Of a DNA stretch of 64,000 nucleotides, positions 12,064 to 23,688 are shown piece after piece. The notes below the pieces were generated by a model, which worked only from the letters and a program-made list of their open reading frames with translations, did no database searches and was not told the DNA's origin. A program made the translations under genes and the position numbers. Source of the stretch: Rhipidocladum racemiflorum (Eukaryota; Streptophyta; Magnoliopsida; Poales; Poaceae); NCBI GenBank assembly GCA_036346355.1, contig CM070580.1, positions 25,897,374-25,961,373 of the forward strand. Reading direction: 5' to 3'. Position 1 is the first letter of the stretch. Each line of letters opens with the position of its first letter.

Positions 12064-13594
12064 CAAGGATTGAAATTTCGGACCGAAATCCGAAATCTCG
12101 GCCGATTTCGGATTTCGGACCCCTCCGAGATTCAAAATTCCGGAAAATTCAAAAAATTCAAAAAAAATTCGGATTTCGAATTTCTCGGCGAGATCTCGGG
12201 TATCTCGGGCGAGATCTCAGGTTTTTTTTACCGGATTTTGATTTTTGTGCATTGTATTTGATTGTATTTAGGGTCAAGATCAACCACAAAAAATTTCTAA
12301 AATTTTTGATGTGTTTTTGACCATTTTTTGGCCGGTTCAATTTGTCGGTTTGCACTGTCCGAATTTTTTAAAATTTCTCAAGATTGATCATCATCTGAAA
12401 ATTTTATGGGAATATTATGGATGTGTTAGGACCATTCACAAAAAATTTCAAAATTTTCTAAAGTAGTTTGAAATATTTTCATTTCCAAAGAAAAGGTTGA
12501 ACATACATAAAATTAAGTCCTATCCAAACAGTACCAAAATTAAGTCTTCCTAAACAGGTGTTTTCAAACAACATATTAGCATTTACCAGAGGAAAAATAT
12601 TGACTCGTGCAATATAGAACAGTACCAATAGAACCAATCACCTTCTGATATGTTATTGTCGTCAACTGATATATTGGCTAGTTGGTCCTCTATCTCTTGC
12701 AACTCTCTAGCTATAGCTTCATCAACAGCTAGCTGAGACTCATAATTTGCAACTCCTGATGATTTTCGATCGTACAATATCCGTTGACGACCACAACTAG
12801 AACTGGGATCTGGATGAGTTCTAGATGTACCACTACCATTATTTCCTTGAATTAATTCATATACTATTTCCTGAACAGGGTGCGAGAATAGGCAAATCAA
12901 TGATAACCTTTTATCATATTTTGTCCTACGATCTGTTGTACTACAAATAGAAAACATATCAATCCTGCCTAAAAACTTTAACAAACGAAGGGTACAAATA
13001 CTTGTTGAAATATGATTATTCGCATCGTACAGCAATGAGTGTTCAGTTTGCAGTTTTGCAATGTAAATGTCATGAGAAGTACTCTACATGACATGAATGT
13101 GTTCTTAAAATATCATGAAAAGACGAAACATTCTTCTTATAATTCATGCAATTACCTCACAAGTATTTGGCTTGAAGCAACAACATATATAAAACTTTTT
13201 AAATGACTTGAAATTCATTTGTTACATTTGAAAAATCAAAAACTGATTTTACATACGGTTTTTACGATGACTTTACCACTGTTACATTTTTAAAAAATTC
13301 CTTATGATTTATCATCATCCAAAATTGTTATGGAAACATTAGTAATGTGTCAGGACCATCCAAAAAAAATTTCAATTTTTTTTATGTATTTTGAACCATT
13401 TTTCGGCGGGTTCAATTTGGCCGAGATCTCGGTGATTTCGCCCGAGATCTCGGATTTCCCGGTTGAAAAAAAACCGGATTTGAAATTTGGTTTTTGCAAT
13501 TCGTCCGGATTTTGTCCGAAATTTCCGAATCTCGCCGAAATTTTGGATTTCGGGAACCTCCGGGATTTGACTCAAAACGAGATTTTAAACCTTG
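12064..13594. mobile_element. Inner nested copy of the AGATCTCGG-rich element, carrying an exon-like fragment
   Basis: The left end is CAAGGATTGAAATTTCGG and the right end, inverted, is CAAGGTTTAAAATCTCG. TGAATC lies immediately outside the left end and two bases outside the right end, a possible target duplication. The internal order is palindrome block, AT-rich block, unrelated centre (12490-13290), AT-rich block, palindrome block. The centre holds a minus-strand exon-like segment. Confidence 0.45.
12642..12870 (-). pseudogene. Exon-like gene fragment captured inside a repeat element
   Basis: On the minus strand a CAG acceptor lies just before 12870 and an AAG|GTGATT donor just after 12642. 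The roughly 229-bp segment between them is an open frame with ordinary plant codons. It encodes an acidic stretch including 'VDEAIARELQEIEDQLANIS'. I do not recognise the parent gene; the acidic helix-like stretch fits many regulatory proteins. With no flanking exons in the window it is most simply a transduplicated fragment. Confidence 0.4.
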
Positions 13595-14505
13595 CATGAA
13601 TCAGTGAATTAAAATTTATGTATAATATTTAGGTGTTCACCTAGCTTGCTTCTTGTCCAGCTAGCACTTCTAATTGTGGATGCTAGATATGTTTGTTGGT
13701 GAATCAGTGAAGTAGAATTTATGTACAATATTGTGGTATACTGGTATCAAAAATAATCACTCTGTAGTTTCTGTCTCCTAGTCTAGGTAACTAGTTAGAT
13801 TGACATCCCAATCCCATGTTGTATTTCTTAATGGAATAAATACTTAAGGTATTGTCCATATTTCTAGTGTATCAATATGTAATATGTTGTGTTGCCCCAA
13901 TTCAGTTACATTATGGCTTGTCAATTGCAGTATGTGTTAGTAATGCTTGTCTTCCGTTGCAGAATATCGTGATGGATGCCGTTTGGGAGCATAGGGAGCG
14001 TGTTAGGCAAGGGAGTATGATGGATGCTTCTCAGTTAAAATATTTTTCTATAATACATAGAATGATAGGAACATATATAAATTTTTTTTAAATGATTTGA
14101 AGTTCATTTGTTACATTTGAAAAATCAAAAACTGATTTTACATACGGTTTTTATCATGGCTTTACCACTATTAAATTTTTTAAAAATTTCTCATGCTTGA
14201 TCATCATCTCAATTTTTTATGAAAACATTAGTGATGTGTCAAGACCATCCAAAAAAAATTCAAAATTTTTTAACGTATTTTGGACCATTTTTCGGTCAGT
14301 TCAATGTGGACCGAGATTTCGGTGATTTTTGCCGAGATCTCGGTGATTTCGGCCGCGATCTCGGATTTCTCGATTGAAAAAAAACTGAATTTGAAATTTG
14401 GTTTTTTTATTTCGTTCGGATTTTATCTGAGATTTTTAAATCTCGTTGAGATTTTAGATTTCGGTTACCTCCAAGATTTAACCCAAAACGAGATTTGAAA
14501 ACTTC

Positions 14506-15409
14506 GGTGTAGTTGATCTGAGAATGCGAGCGATACGAGTGGCTGAACAAAAGATTCGAATCAAGCTGGTGGGCATTGGGCGGGTGCGGAAGTGCCCCGG
14601 TGCCACCGGTACTACATCACATGCAACTCAACCACCCAGCCACAACGGCTCAAGCAGACCGGCCCCACCTGTCATGATCAGACCAAACAACAGCACCATA
14701 CCCCCTTCCAACAAAATCATTTTCAAACCAATCACGCGACGCCACCTCATCTCCCACCGTGTTTGCTGTTGTACCGCCGCGTAGCGACCTGGGAGAGGAG
14801 CCTTTCGCGTACCGCGGAATAAGAGGAAACCCAACGCCGTCGATCCCACGCATCAAGATTCGCGCGGCGTGCGGGCCGCCTCGTGATCGATCCCCCCACC
14901 ACCTGCCCCGTCCGCCTCGAACAAAATTTGAAACGCTGCGCTTAAAAATAGCCGTTGCGCCCTTTCTGCATATGTTTTTATTATCTTGGGTCAGACTCGC
15001 CATGCATAACCGGCCCCTGCCTTTAATGTGTTCCCCGATCTGATGCTTCCGGCCTCCGCTTCTCCCCGCTGCCGCTGCCGCTACTTGCGGTCTCTGCTTC
15101 CTCCGCGCCGCTAGCTCCACGTCCGCCCGGAGGCCACGTCCGTAAGCAATCATCCATCTATCTATCTCTTCCCCCTTGATTCGCTCCGCGAGCTCGATTT
15201 GGGGACATGCATTGCATCGTGACTAGTCGTTTGATTGATTGACTGATTGATAAGATGTTAGGCTCAGGTAGATTCATTGATTGATTGTTACTAGGCTGGA
15301 TCGGTCCCTTCTCTTGCGGGGAATGGAGAGGATCGGATGCTGAGGAAGGGGAGTTGGTTTGAGATGGACATTTTTAGGATTTGAAGAGGGAGCAAGTGTG
15401 TAGGGAGCA
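14506..15409 (+). promoter_or_regulatory. Upstream region and 5' UTR of the TRM-like gene, with probable leader intron 15142-15377
   Basis: The sequence turns GC-rich from about 14780 and pyrimidine-rich before 15140, as in grass 5' UTRs. A donor (CCACGTCC|GTAAGC) at 15142 and an acceptor (TTTTTAG|GATTTG) ending at 15377 would define a 236-bp intron in the leader, 32 bp before the start codon. No convincing TATA box was identified. Transcript evidence would settle the leader structure. Confidence 0.4.
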
Positions 15410-18400
15410 ATGGGGACGGACAAGGGTGGAGCCAGGGTTGGTGGCGGCGCCGGAGGAGGAAGCGGGATCTTCAACCTCTTCGACTGGAAGCGCAAGTCCC
15501 GCAAGAAGCTATTCTCCAGCTCGCCCGGTAGGTGTTTGCAAGAATGCCTCACTCACTGAGGCAAAGCTGTTCTTCCTCTGATGTTATGATTTATTGCCCT
15601 TGTTCGTGTGATCTGTTCGCAGACGGCGCTAAGCTTGCCAAGAGAAGTGAAGAAGCCTTGCCGTCCGGGCGCCTCCACTTGGTGAGTGATCTGTCGGCGA
15701 TCTCAGTGATATGTTTGTTGCTGTTAGGCTGGTGTGGCCGTGTGGGACTTATGTTCATGTATGTTTGGCTGGCTGTGTAATGTTTGCAGGTTGATGAAGA
15801 TGAGGGGATTGGCGTGTCAAGCATCAAAGGGAGCAGCGACTACAGCTGTGCGTCATCGGTGTGTACTGATGAGGAAGGGCGTGAGATGAAGGCGCCCGGG
15901 GTGGTGGCCAGGCTCATGGGCTTGGACGCCATGCCCTCCTCAGATGTTCCTGAGCCGTACTGCACCCCGTTCCGTGATACACGGTCATTCCGGGACAGCC
16001 ACAGCCTCAAGAGGAGCCCCGAGTACTCCGTGAATGACCACTTCAGTCATTTGCCACGAGGAGTTGATGGTTACATGAGGAAGCCATTGGATCCGAGAAC
16101 TCAGAAGATGCCAAGCAGCCCAATTGAAAGGTTCCAGATAGAAGCATTGCCACCGAGGTCTGCTAAGCCCCTTCCAATGTCACATCACAGATTGTTGTCT
16201 CCAATTAAGAATCCGGGATTCAGTTCAGCGAGAAATGCAGCTCAGATCATGGAGGCTGCAGCCAAGATTCTTGAGCCAAGACCACAAGTCAGTTCTAGGG
16301 AGAAAATCTGCTCATTCAGTCCTGCGCGAATTCCTTTGAGGGTCTCCGAGCCAAGGCAGAGCATCCTGGCTTCTCAGAGGACGGTGTCTTGGCAGCCACA
16401 ATCATCCAGGACCCCTCTTGAGATGCCAGACGTGAGGTTTTCCAGAGGGCAGCAGATGAACCGAAGCTGGAACAACGAGGAGGATATTGTCATATTTAGG
16501 CCTTCAGTTGATTCTTATGAGATCAACAACCCTGGCTGTTCAAAGAGCAACAAGGGGAAGTCTATTTCTTTGGCATTGCAGGCAAAGGTCAATGTGCAGA
16601 AGAGGGAAGGATTAAGTTCTTCCGAAAATAATTCAGGAGTACAGAAAGAACATGATGAGTTCAAAAGAAACCAACCTTTTAGGAGTCATTCCAATCCCCA
16701 GAAGAACAAGCAGCAAAAGAAGCCATCATCATCGGGCACTTCTCCTGTCCTTCGGCAAAACAACCAGAAACAGAATTCTCTGGTCAGCAGAGGCAAGTTG
16801 GCACCAAACAAATCGGTCTCAACCCAGCAAGGTAGAAAGGTGATGGCTGGAGATTCCTCTTCTGGGAAGATGAAGAATGGAAGCAAAGCATCTAAAGTTG
16901 GTGGCAGAAAGGACGTTGTGGAAAGCATAAGTGGTGGTAGGGAAGGATCATCATCGAGCAACAAAGACTTCCCACAAAAGAAACGTTTGATAGAGAGGAA
17001 CTACACCAATGAGAAGGGTACATTTGTGCCTGAAAAACCAGCAGGTAGACTTCAGAAGCAGGTTCAACCTAATGTTGTTATGGATGAGCACATAAAGTGG
17101 AACAAGGAAAGTAAAGACACTACAGATGTTGTGTCATTTACCTTCACCTCACCCTTGGTTAAACCATCAGCAGGACCCTCCAGATTGGCCGGGATGCGGG
17201 ATACAAGAAGCAATTTTAGTTTGGACGCCAGAAGTGACAAGGATGATTCAGATAAAAAGGTTGAAGGCCTATCATCAGTGGGGTTGAACTTTGTAAATGG
17301 TGATGCGTTAAGCCTTTTGTTAGAAAAGAAGCTGAAGGAGCTAACATCAAAGATTGATCCATCCATCAACTTAACAAGGAGTGACTCTTTTGTGCCTGCT
17401 ACTTTTACCTTGGACGAACCACCAACCTCTTCTTGCAGCAATTGGGGCACGGAAAGTGGAGTATTTGACTGTAGCCCTTCTGAAGTAAAACATTCTCAGT
17501 GTGCTGATTATTGCCAATCGGCCCAGTCATCAACCAAAGGACAAATTTTCCGAGGCAGTAAATTACAGGTAAACAATGGTTTGCACTTTGCACTACCTTC
17601 TTTTTTTTGGCATAATTTAATAGCCCAGCAGCACAAGATTTTATTGTAACCATCATTTTACATTTTAAATCCATCACTTGCTTCTACGGTACTAACACTG
17701 TAGTTTTGCTCTGAGCACTATGGTGGTCCATTTCTTTCTGTAATGGAGCCTTCCTTTCCTGCCATCTTAGAATAGAAAACCTGATGTGTTTATTCACTAC
17801 ACAACATGCCTTATTACGGCGAGTCTCTTCTGGGACCACCCTAATGTCCTCTTCGATCTGGAACTTTGTTTATCACAATGTTGTGTTTGACAAAATCATG
17901 ACATGACACCAACCTTCTACAAGCATTAAGTGCCTGTTGAACTTTCTAGTTTGTTAAACTTTTATGATAGTAGTGCAAATTTGAGTGTTATGAGAAAGTT
18001 AGGTCATATAGTTAAGTTGTAGCTCTTGCCTTTTGGGTTTCAGTTAATGGTGCTTGTTAATATGCATGATATTTGTTCAAAGCAGAAAAAAGTAGAAATG
18101 AAATGTGAAAGATGAAAATGCAAGTGGGATATCCGTATGTTGTGGTTGGGTGTGCTAAAGATTCCTCACTGGCATCGGGATTATATTGTCATGAATGCTC
18201 TTATGTCAGGTTTTGTCGACTTTGATGGAGTAGTTCTCTTTTCCATCTTGACAGTATTTAATGTCTTCTCATGTCACACCATCTAGGCCGAGCAACTGTA
18301 TTTCTAAAACAAATTTCATTTTCATGAAGGTGGAGGAACCAGAAGAATGCAACAGCACATGGAAAGAATATGAGAATAAAGATCTAAGCCCGCTCTCTGT

Positions 18401-19289
18401 ACTTGAACCAACCTTTCTAAGCGAGAGTTGCTGGTCTTCCGAACGCTCAGGCACCAGTGATGGTAAATTCACGTACCTGAAATACTGTAATTTCCACCTC
18501 AACCATTGGCATTTTGTTTTCTGAAGATGAATCATGCTTTTGTCGACAGGGAGTAAAGGATATTTATCTTCTTCTGAAATTAAGAACATCCCAAGGAATT
18601 TCTTGACTAATCCGCCAACAGTTGGCACCGAGAGTAAGATAACAGAATCAGCGTCTTCTGCATCAGTAGATACTTCAGATATCTCAACCGAGACAAAGAC
18701 AACAGAATCAGCGTCTTCTGCGTCAATAGATAGTACTTCAGATATCTCAGATATCACCCAGTGTTCAAAGAAATCAAGAAACACAGAGCTGGAGTACATT
18801 GGAGATGTTCTAAGCAGTGTCGATGAACTGGGGTCACTCTTCCTAAATCAAGACGGATCGGCCTTGGACCCCCTCCTCTTCGACAAACTGGAGAACATGA
18901 ACGTATATACACAAGGGAAGGAGCCTTTACACCGCCGAGGGTACAGACGGCTGTTGTTCGACTGCGTAAATGAATGCCTGGAGACGAGACGTCTCACCTA
19001 CTTCCGGGCAGGATATGCAGCATGGAGCAAAGGGATGGCAGCGCTGAGCAGGGGCATAGAAACTGAAGTATGCATCGAGATCGGTGGTTGGAAGGGCATG
19101 GGTGACTGGGTGGAGGATGAGCTTGTCGACAAGGACATGAGCAGCGGGCTGGGTACGTGGGTTGATTTCCGGGTGGAGGCGTTCGAGGCCGGCAAGGAGG
19201 TTGAGCGGGAGATACTGAGCTCGCTGCTCGACGAGGTGGTCGGCGACGTCTGCGTCAGACGATGGCAGGAGTGTAAATTTGTAATTTGA
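15410..19289 (+). CDS. TRM-like protein (TON1-recruiting motif family, DUF4378), five exons
   Basis: Exons are 15410-15527, 15624-1 (15623)-15681, 15790-17568, 18330-18462 and 18550-19289. Every intron has GT-AG ends and the phases fit, giving 942 residues. The N-terminus has 'FNLFDWKRKSRKKLFSS' (residues 21-37). The VARLMGL motif lies at about residues 98-104 ('GVVARLMGLDAMP'). The long middle is serine-, lysine- and proline-rich and likely disordered. The DUF4378 domain spans about 777-935 ('GYRRLLFDCVNECLETRR'). TRM proteins recruit TON1 and PP2A regulatory subunits to cortical microtubules and so affect division-plane and cell-shape control. The N-terminal motif suggests the TRM6/7/8 branch by recollection of the family. 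The start at 15410 is the first ATG before the conserved motif. Exon 5 carries an in-frame tandem duplication (18630-18745). Confidence 0.85.
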
Positions 19290-19949
19290 CCCCGAGAGTG
19301 TTGTTCTTTTGTTTATGTAATTTTGTTTCCTTAAGTTATATCCATCCCTATTTGATGTGCCAACCAAGACATGTTGTTCAAATCAGTTATATATGTTATT
19401 TTCCAACGAGATGTATCTCATTCAATTCAAATGCCGAATGTGTTTTACATCATTGTCACAGTTCATAAGCTTCGTTGTCATGACTCACAAGCTTCGTTGT
19501 CATAAGATCTGAAGTACTGCAAATATGTACGTCCGAAGTTACCTTAGCCATAAGCCCATATACTGTGCTAATTCAATGCGAAACTTACCTGTATGTGCTG
19601 CAACCAGATTTACCAAGGAGGTTATTTGCTTCTAACACATTGCAAAGCTTGCATCGAAGCGTCAACGTAATGTGGCCTTCGTAAAACCGGTTACTACAGA
19701 AAGACTTGACACCTCATCATACATCATTAAGGTTCTATAGTGAAATCATCAGCGATATTAGCGATAATATTATAGACGGTACTCTTCATAAACCGTCAGT
19801 GATATATATCAATATTACAGACGGTTTTATTATAAAACCGTCAGTGATGAGTCCAATAGCTATCACAGATGGTTTTAAACAAAAACTGTTTGTGATATCA
19901 TATTATCACGGACGATTGTAGTCACAAACCATCTGTGATATGTATGCGA

Positions 19950-19962
19950 CCTATATAAATAC
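19950..19962 (+). promoter_or_regulatory. TATA box and leader inside the CACTA-like element
   Basis: CCTATATAAATACG is followed about 50 bp later by a pyrimidine-rich leader (CGCCTCTCTCAAATCCTAG). It lies just inside the left subterminal repeats, where CACTA promoters are usually placed. Downstream no long frame survives. Confidence 0.45.
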
Positions 19963-20268
19963 GTACCGAGGTCCCTCGCGCGGATCTTAGCACGTTTCGC
20001 CTCTCTCAAATCCTAGCCCCCCGTCGTCGTGCTCCTCTCAGCGACCTTCTCCTCCTGTGAGCTCATGCTCCATGCCGGATCCTCACCCGACTTTGTGTCT
20101 GCAAACCTGTAACTGTGCTATGCTTGGAGGGTATGGATGCATATGTTGTATGTAAGTATTTACATTATTGCTTTATTTTACAGTAGCTAGTTTGTGTTAT
20201 TTGGAGGATCCATATGGCTCCCTGTTTGCCCTGTTGATTGTTTGGCTTGTCCTTTGTTTGCTTATTTT

Positions 20269-20331
20269 TTTTCCTTTGTTAAAACGTGTTGTACGTATGT
20301 TTTTCCTTTGTTAAAACGTGTTGTACGTATG
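20269..20331. repeat. 32-bp direct tandem duplication
   Basis: CCTTTGTTAAAACGTGTTG with its flanks occurs twice at a period of 32 bp inside the CACTA-like element. Confidence 0.85.
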
Positions 20332-20701
20332 TTGATGAAGAATAAGTATCTGTGGATGAAAGTTTGTTTGCTCTTTCTAGCAGGGACGATGAATGCGCTC
20401 TTTATATTTCTTTTCTTACTTTAAATATAATGGGGCTAATTAGGATTTCTTTTCTCTTTTTATATGTTTCGGCTCATTTGATTCTCCATATAAGGATGCC
20501 CTCGTTTAGTTGCACATATCTATATCTTAATCTACTTTAAAGCTGAGCGCAAACAATAGCGTATGGGCGTGCCATGTTATCGCATTTTCTACTTACCATC
20601 CAACAGACAAAATGCATGTAGAAAAGGGCACCAATGCACAATAAAAGTCTGATTCTAGAAACTACCACACTTAGAATACATTTTTCATTCTAGAAACTAA
20701 T

Positions 20702-21370
20702 TGTCGGGGTCTGAGAAATTTCACTCGGTCAACAAGACGGTCAACAGACCCTAGCTTAGGCTCGAACTGGGAGTTCGAGATAGGGCCCCCTGTCGTCCTG
20801 TTGACCGAGCTGCGTCTGCCCGACCTCGAGCACGAATACATCCCACGACCAAGAATTGAAGCTCGGAGGGCCCAGGCACGAGCCCTCCGGGGCGGTTTCC
20901 AGATCCGACGAATCAGGAGTTAATGCGAACGTGGACGAAAGACCCGGGACGGTTACGATCCAAACTTGGTGGACCGTGGATCCACGCCTCCCGGGAGTAA
21001 ATACAATTCAATTACCTATAACGGAAGAGGGGCAGTATAAAACGGACCCCGGGTAGGTGCATGAAGGACACTCATCTTCACCCACTCACGCACACTCCTA
21101 AACATTGTACCAGACTCACAGGTTTTGACGTTTCTGTACTACATCCACCAGTTAAAGCTCGTTCCCTCGTCATCTGAGGAAGACTGGAGTAGAGCTATTA
21201 CCCGACCAAGGGAGCTCGAACCAGTATACTCGCTCGTGTCGCAATCCTCCTGCATCTCACGATTTTCTCTCAACAGCTGACCCTCCTCCGATGATCGAAG
21301 TCAGGTATCAGGTCCTACGTTTACACACCCCATCCTCTTCTTTGCGGTCAGGCGATCCCGATCGTCGACA
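20702..21370 (+). mobile_element. Solo LTR of a Ty3-gypsy-like retrotransposon, TSD CTAAT
   Basis: The 669-bp segment begins TGTCGGGGTCTGAG and ends GATCGTCGACA (TGTCG...CGACA). CTAAT lies directly before (20697-20701) and after (21371-21375). GTATAAAAC near 21035 is a likely LTR TATA box, which sets the orientation as plus. No internal domain is present, so the element was lost by LTR-LTR recombination. It is inserted within the CACTA-like element and so postdates it. Confidence 0.92.
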
Positions 21371-23572
21371 CTAATGTTCTTGCAATACATTATGCATATG
21401 TAATATTTACTAGTAATAATTTTTCACAATCAAAATTTCTTCCTCTTCTAATTTCAAATTAATGCATTCTTAAAATTTCGCAGCAAAGCACAGTGCTCAA
21501 TCCTATAGTAATAATGACTTAAAGAGACGCGCAAAGAGTGCCATACTATCATGTCTCTAAAGCTAAATCTAGCTAGATGAATTATTGAGAAAGAAGTAGT
21601 TTTCGAAAGAACCAGTGTGGGAATGGTAAGCATCGAGACGATAATCCATACTTACTGGTGGTTCGGTGCTCTTTTGCACAAGCCCTTGCAGGTTAAAACT
21701 AGTTATAGGATTAGTATACACGAAGCATGCTTGGGAGCTATTCTTCCGACGGTAGCAAAGAAAGATGGTTGCTCCTCTCTTTTCTTTATCATTCTCATCC
21801 CTTATTTTTATAAATGTTACTTAGAGTTTCTTCACTACAATCTCAAACAGGAACTGATTAATACTAAGATTGCATCATTCGTTACTTCTCAATGCACATA
21901 TGCCAGTATTTATTTTATCGTGCTTGTAGCGGTTCATGTATATGAAGAGGGTGGTATTGAAGGTGTCATTGCCCTGCAACCGCTTCGCCTCATTCCCTAG
22001 TATTTGTTGCATTTTCGCTACGTTTCTTGGTTATTTGTTGGTGCTTACGATGAGATTATGGTTTGATGTCTTTTTTGATCTAAAACTAAGGGGTGCAGAG
22101 TCAAATGTGTCAGAATTAAGGGCTTGGGGCCTGCATTCAATACCTTCATTTGATATGAGGTCATTGGTTGTGATTTTCGGTACCCTCATAAGCCCTTTTG
22201 CTCTTTGAGAAACTCATATGATGCTTGCAGTGCGGATATTGCCATCTCATGTGATTTCACGGTGTTTCCCTCATCAAGAATCAACACATGGAAATAGTAT
22301 GCAACAGCTTGGCAAGAAAAAATAGATCAATAACATTAGTTTAAATGTCCATAGAAGGAAAAATAAAAAGATATACATATTAGAAATCTGTTTCTGTGTA
22401 GAGGAGATTGCGTATGATCTATTCAAGGCTTCAATTTTAATGCCTTATTGATGGTTGCATTCAAATGTTTTTCCAATTAAATACATCTGACAAATTAAAG
22501 AAGCTCTGGGATGCTATCCTTATTTCCTTAACCTCTTAAACAATAAGTTATTAATATAGTTACTGATAATATAAAGAGGCCAAAACTGAACTTATAGAGG
22601 TAATATAAAGCCAAAGCTAAGCTAGTATTTAATTTGATATGGTTACTGGTAATATACCGTGTGATTGCTTTTGTAGGGATTAAGAGATACTGGAGATCAA
22701 TCGGTTATTGGTATCAAATAAATGGGCACTAAATTAGAGTTGTGGAACTTCAGAGAGAACCGAAAAGCCTCTGTTGCGGAAGCTATGTCACATGTGATGG
22801 CAAACATGAAAAAACCCTAAGGTCTTCTTGTCTTGAACTATAAAATAATATGTTATTGTCGTATCATATTTTGTTAATGTATTGTCACATGACTTTATCA
22901 TTAATATTTGTTTATCTTGAATTAATGCAATAACTTAATAATATCTTGGTTGCTAAGTACCTCTTTGAATCTGTGAGAGCAAATGTTGATGGATTCTAAG
23001 GCAAAATTCAATTTCATCCACAGTTCGTCCTGAGAGTTGTCATGTTTTGATTTATCTTTTCACTTCATCCTCTCATCTCCGAATGAGAATGCCATAGGTA
23101 ATCTATTTTCACTATGATTTTGTGCAGAAATAGGATTTTTTTTATGGTTCTCTATTTCATAAAATATGGAGTTGATTAAGTCATCATATACCCGATGGCT
23201 TAATTAACTTTATATTTGATGAAACAAAGAACCATGAAAATAATCATGTTCCTGCACAATACCAAAGTGAAAATAGGCTGCATATGGTATTCTCATTCGG
23301 GGTTAGGATTGAGTGGATGGATAAATTAGAGAATGGCAATTTTTAGGACGAACTGTGGATGGATTAGAATTTGCTTTGAAATCTATCAATATTTGCTCTC
23401 ACAGGTGCTTGGATGTATATATAGCTATCGTAGACAAAATCTAGGCTAGAACCGTCTGTGATAATGTACTATTAGAGACAGTTCTAGTATAGAATTGTCT
23501 GTGATAATATACTATCAGATACGGTTCTACTGACGGTTCGAAAACTGGTTGTGATGTGTCGTTGTTATCATC

Positions 23573-23623
23573 GATATATATATACATATATATATGTACA
23601 TATACATATATATATATATATAT
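23573..23623. repeat. AT-rich (TA/TATACA) microsatellite
   Basis: Runs of TATATATA interrupted by CATA and GTACA fill about 50 bases within the right subterminal region of the CACTA-like element. Confidence 0.9.
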
Positions 23624-23688
23624 GGTTCATAAAATCGTCTGTGATAAGATTTTAGAACCGTCTGTGATGAATATTTTGTGTAGTAGTG

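Larger units (their letters stand above)
11404..14505. mobile_element. Outer copy of an unclassified AGATCTCGG-rich element
   Basis: Near the left end lie CAGGGTGTAAAGGATTC and blocks of GAAATCTC...GAGATTTCGG. Near the right end lie GAGATCTCGG blocks and GAGATTTGAAAACTTCGG, which is roughly the inverted left end. Inside both ends is the same AT-rich block (TTTCTC AAGATTGATCATCATCT, then TGTGTTAGGACCATTCAC). A second left end at 12064 and a second right end at 13594 indicate a nested inner copy. The TIR-like consensus CAAGGnTTnAAAATC suggests a DNA transposon, but no transposase is present and the superfamily is unknown. Confidence 0.45.
19690..23688. mobile_element. CACTA-like nonautonomous transposon (about 4 kb, includes a nested solo LTR)
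   Basis: The right end reads, inverted, CACTACTACACAAAATATTC, a classic CACTA terminus. Both flanks (19720-19945 and 23415-23670) carry many subterminal copies of ACAGACGGTT / AACCGTCTGTGATA in both orientations, as CACTA elements do. The left end is degenerate: ACTACAGAAA is present at 19693 but the first four bases are not CACT. No transposase or TNPA-like frame was recognised inside. A 3-bp target duplication could not be confirmed because of the damaged left end. Confidence 0.65.

Noticed and set aside
14650..15153. Minus-strand open frame of 167 residues upstream of the TRM-like gene
   Set aside because: It lies in the GC-rich leader/promoter region, lacks domains and runs opposite to the gene.
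18269..18799. Minus-strand open frame of 176 residues
   Set aside because: It is antisense to exons 4 and 5 of the TRM-like gene, which carry the conserved protein.
21617..22208. Two open frames of 127 and 90 residues inside the CACTA-like element
   Set aside because: No domain or exon structure was recognised, and the frames have low-complexity composition.
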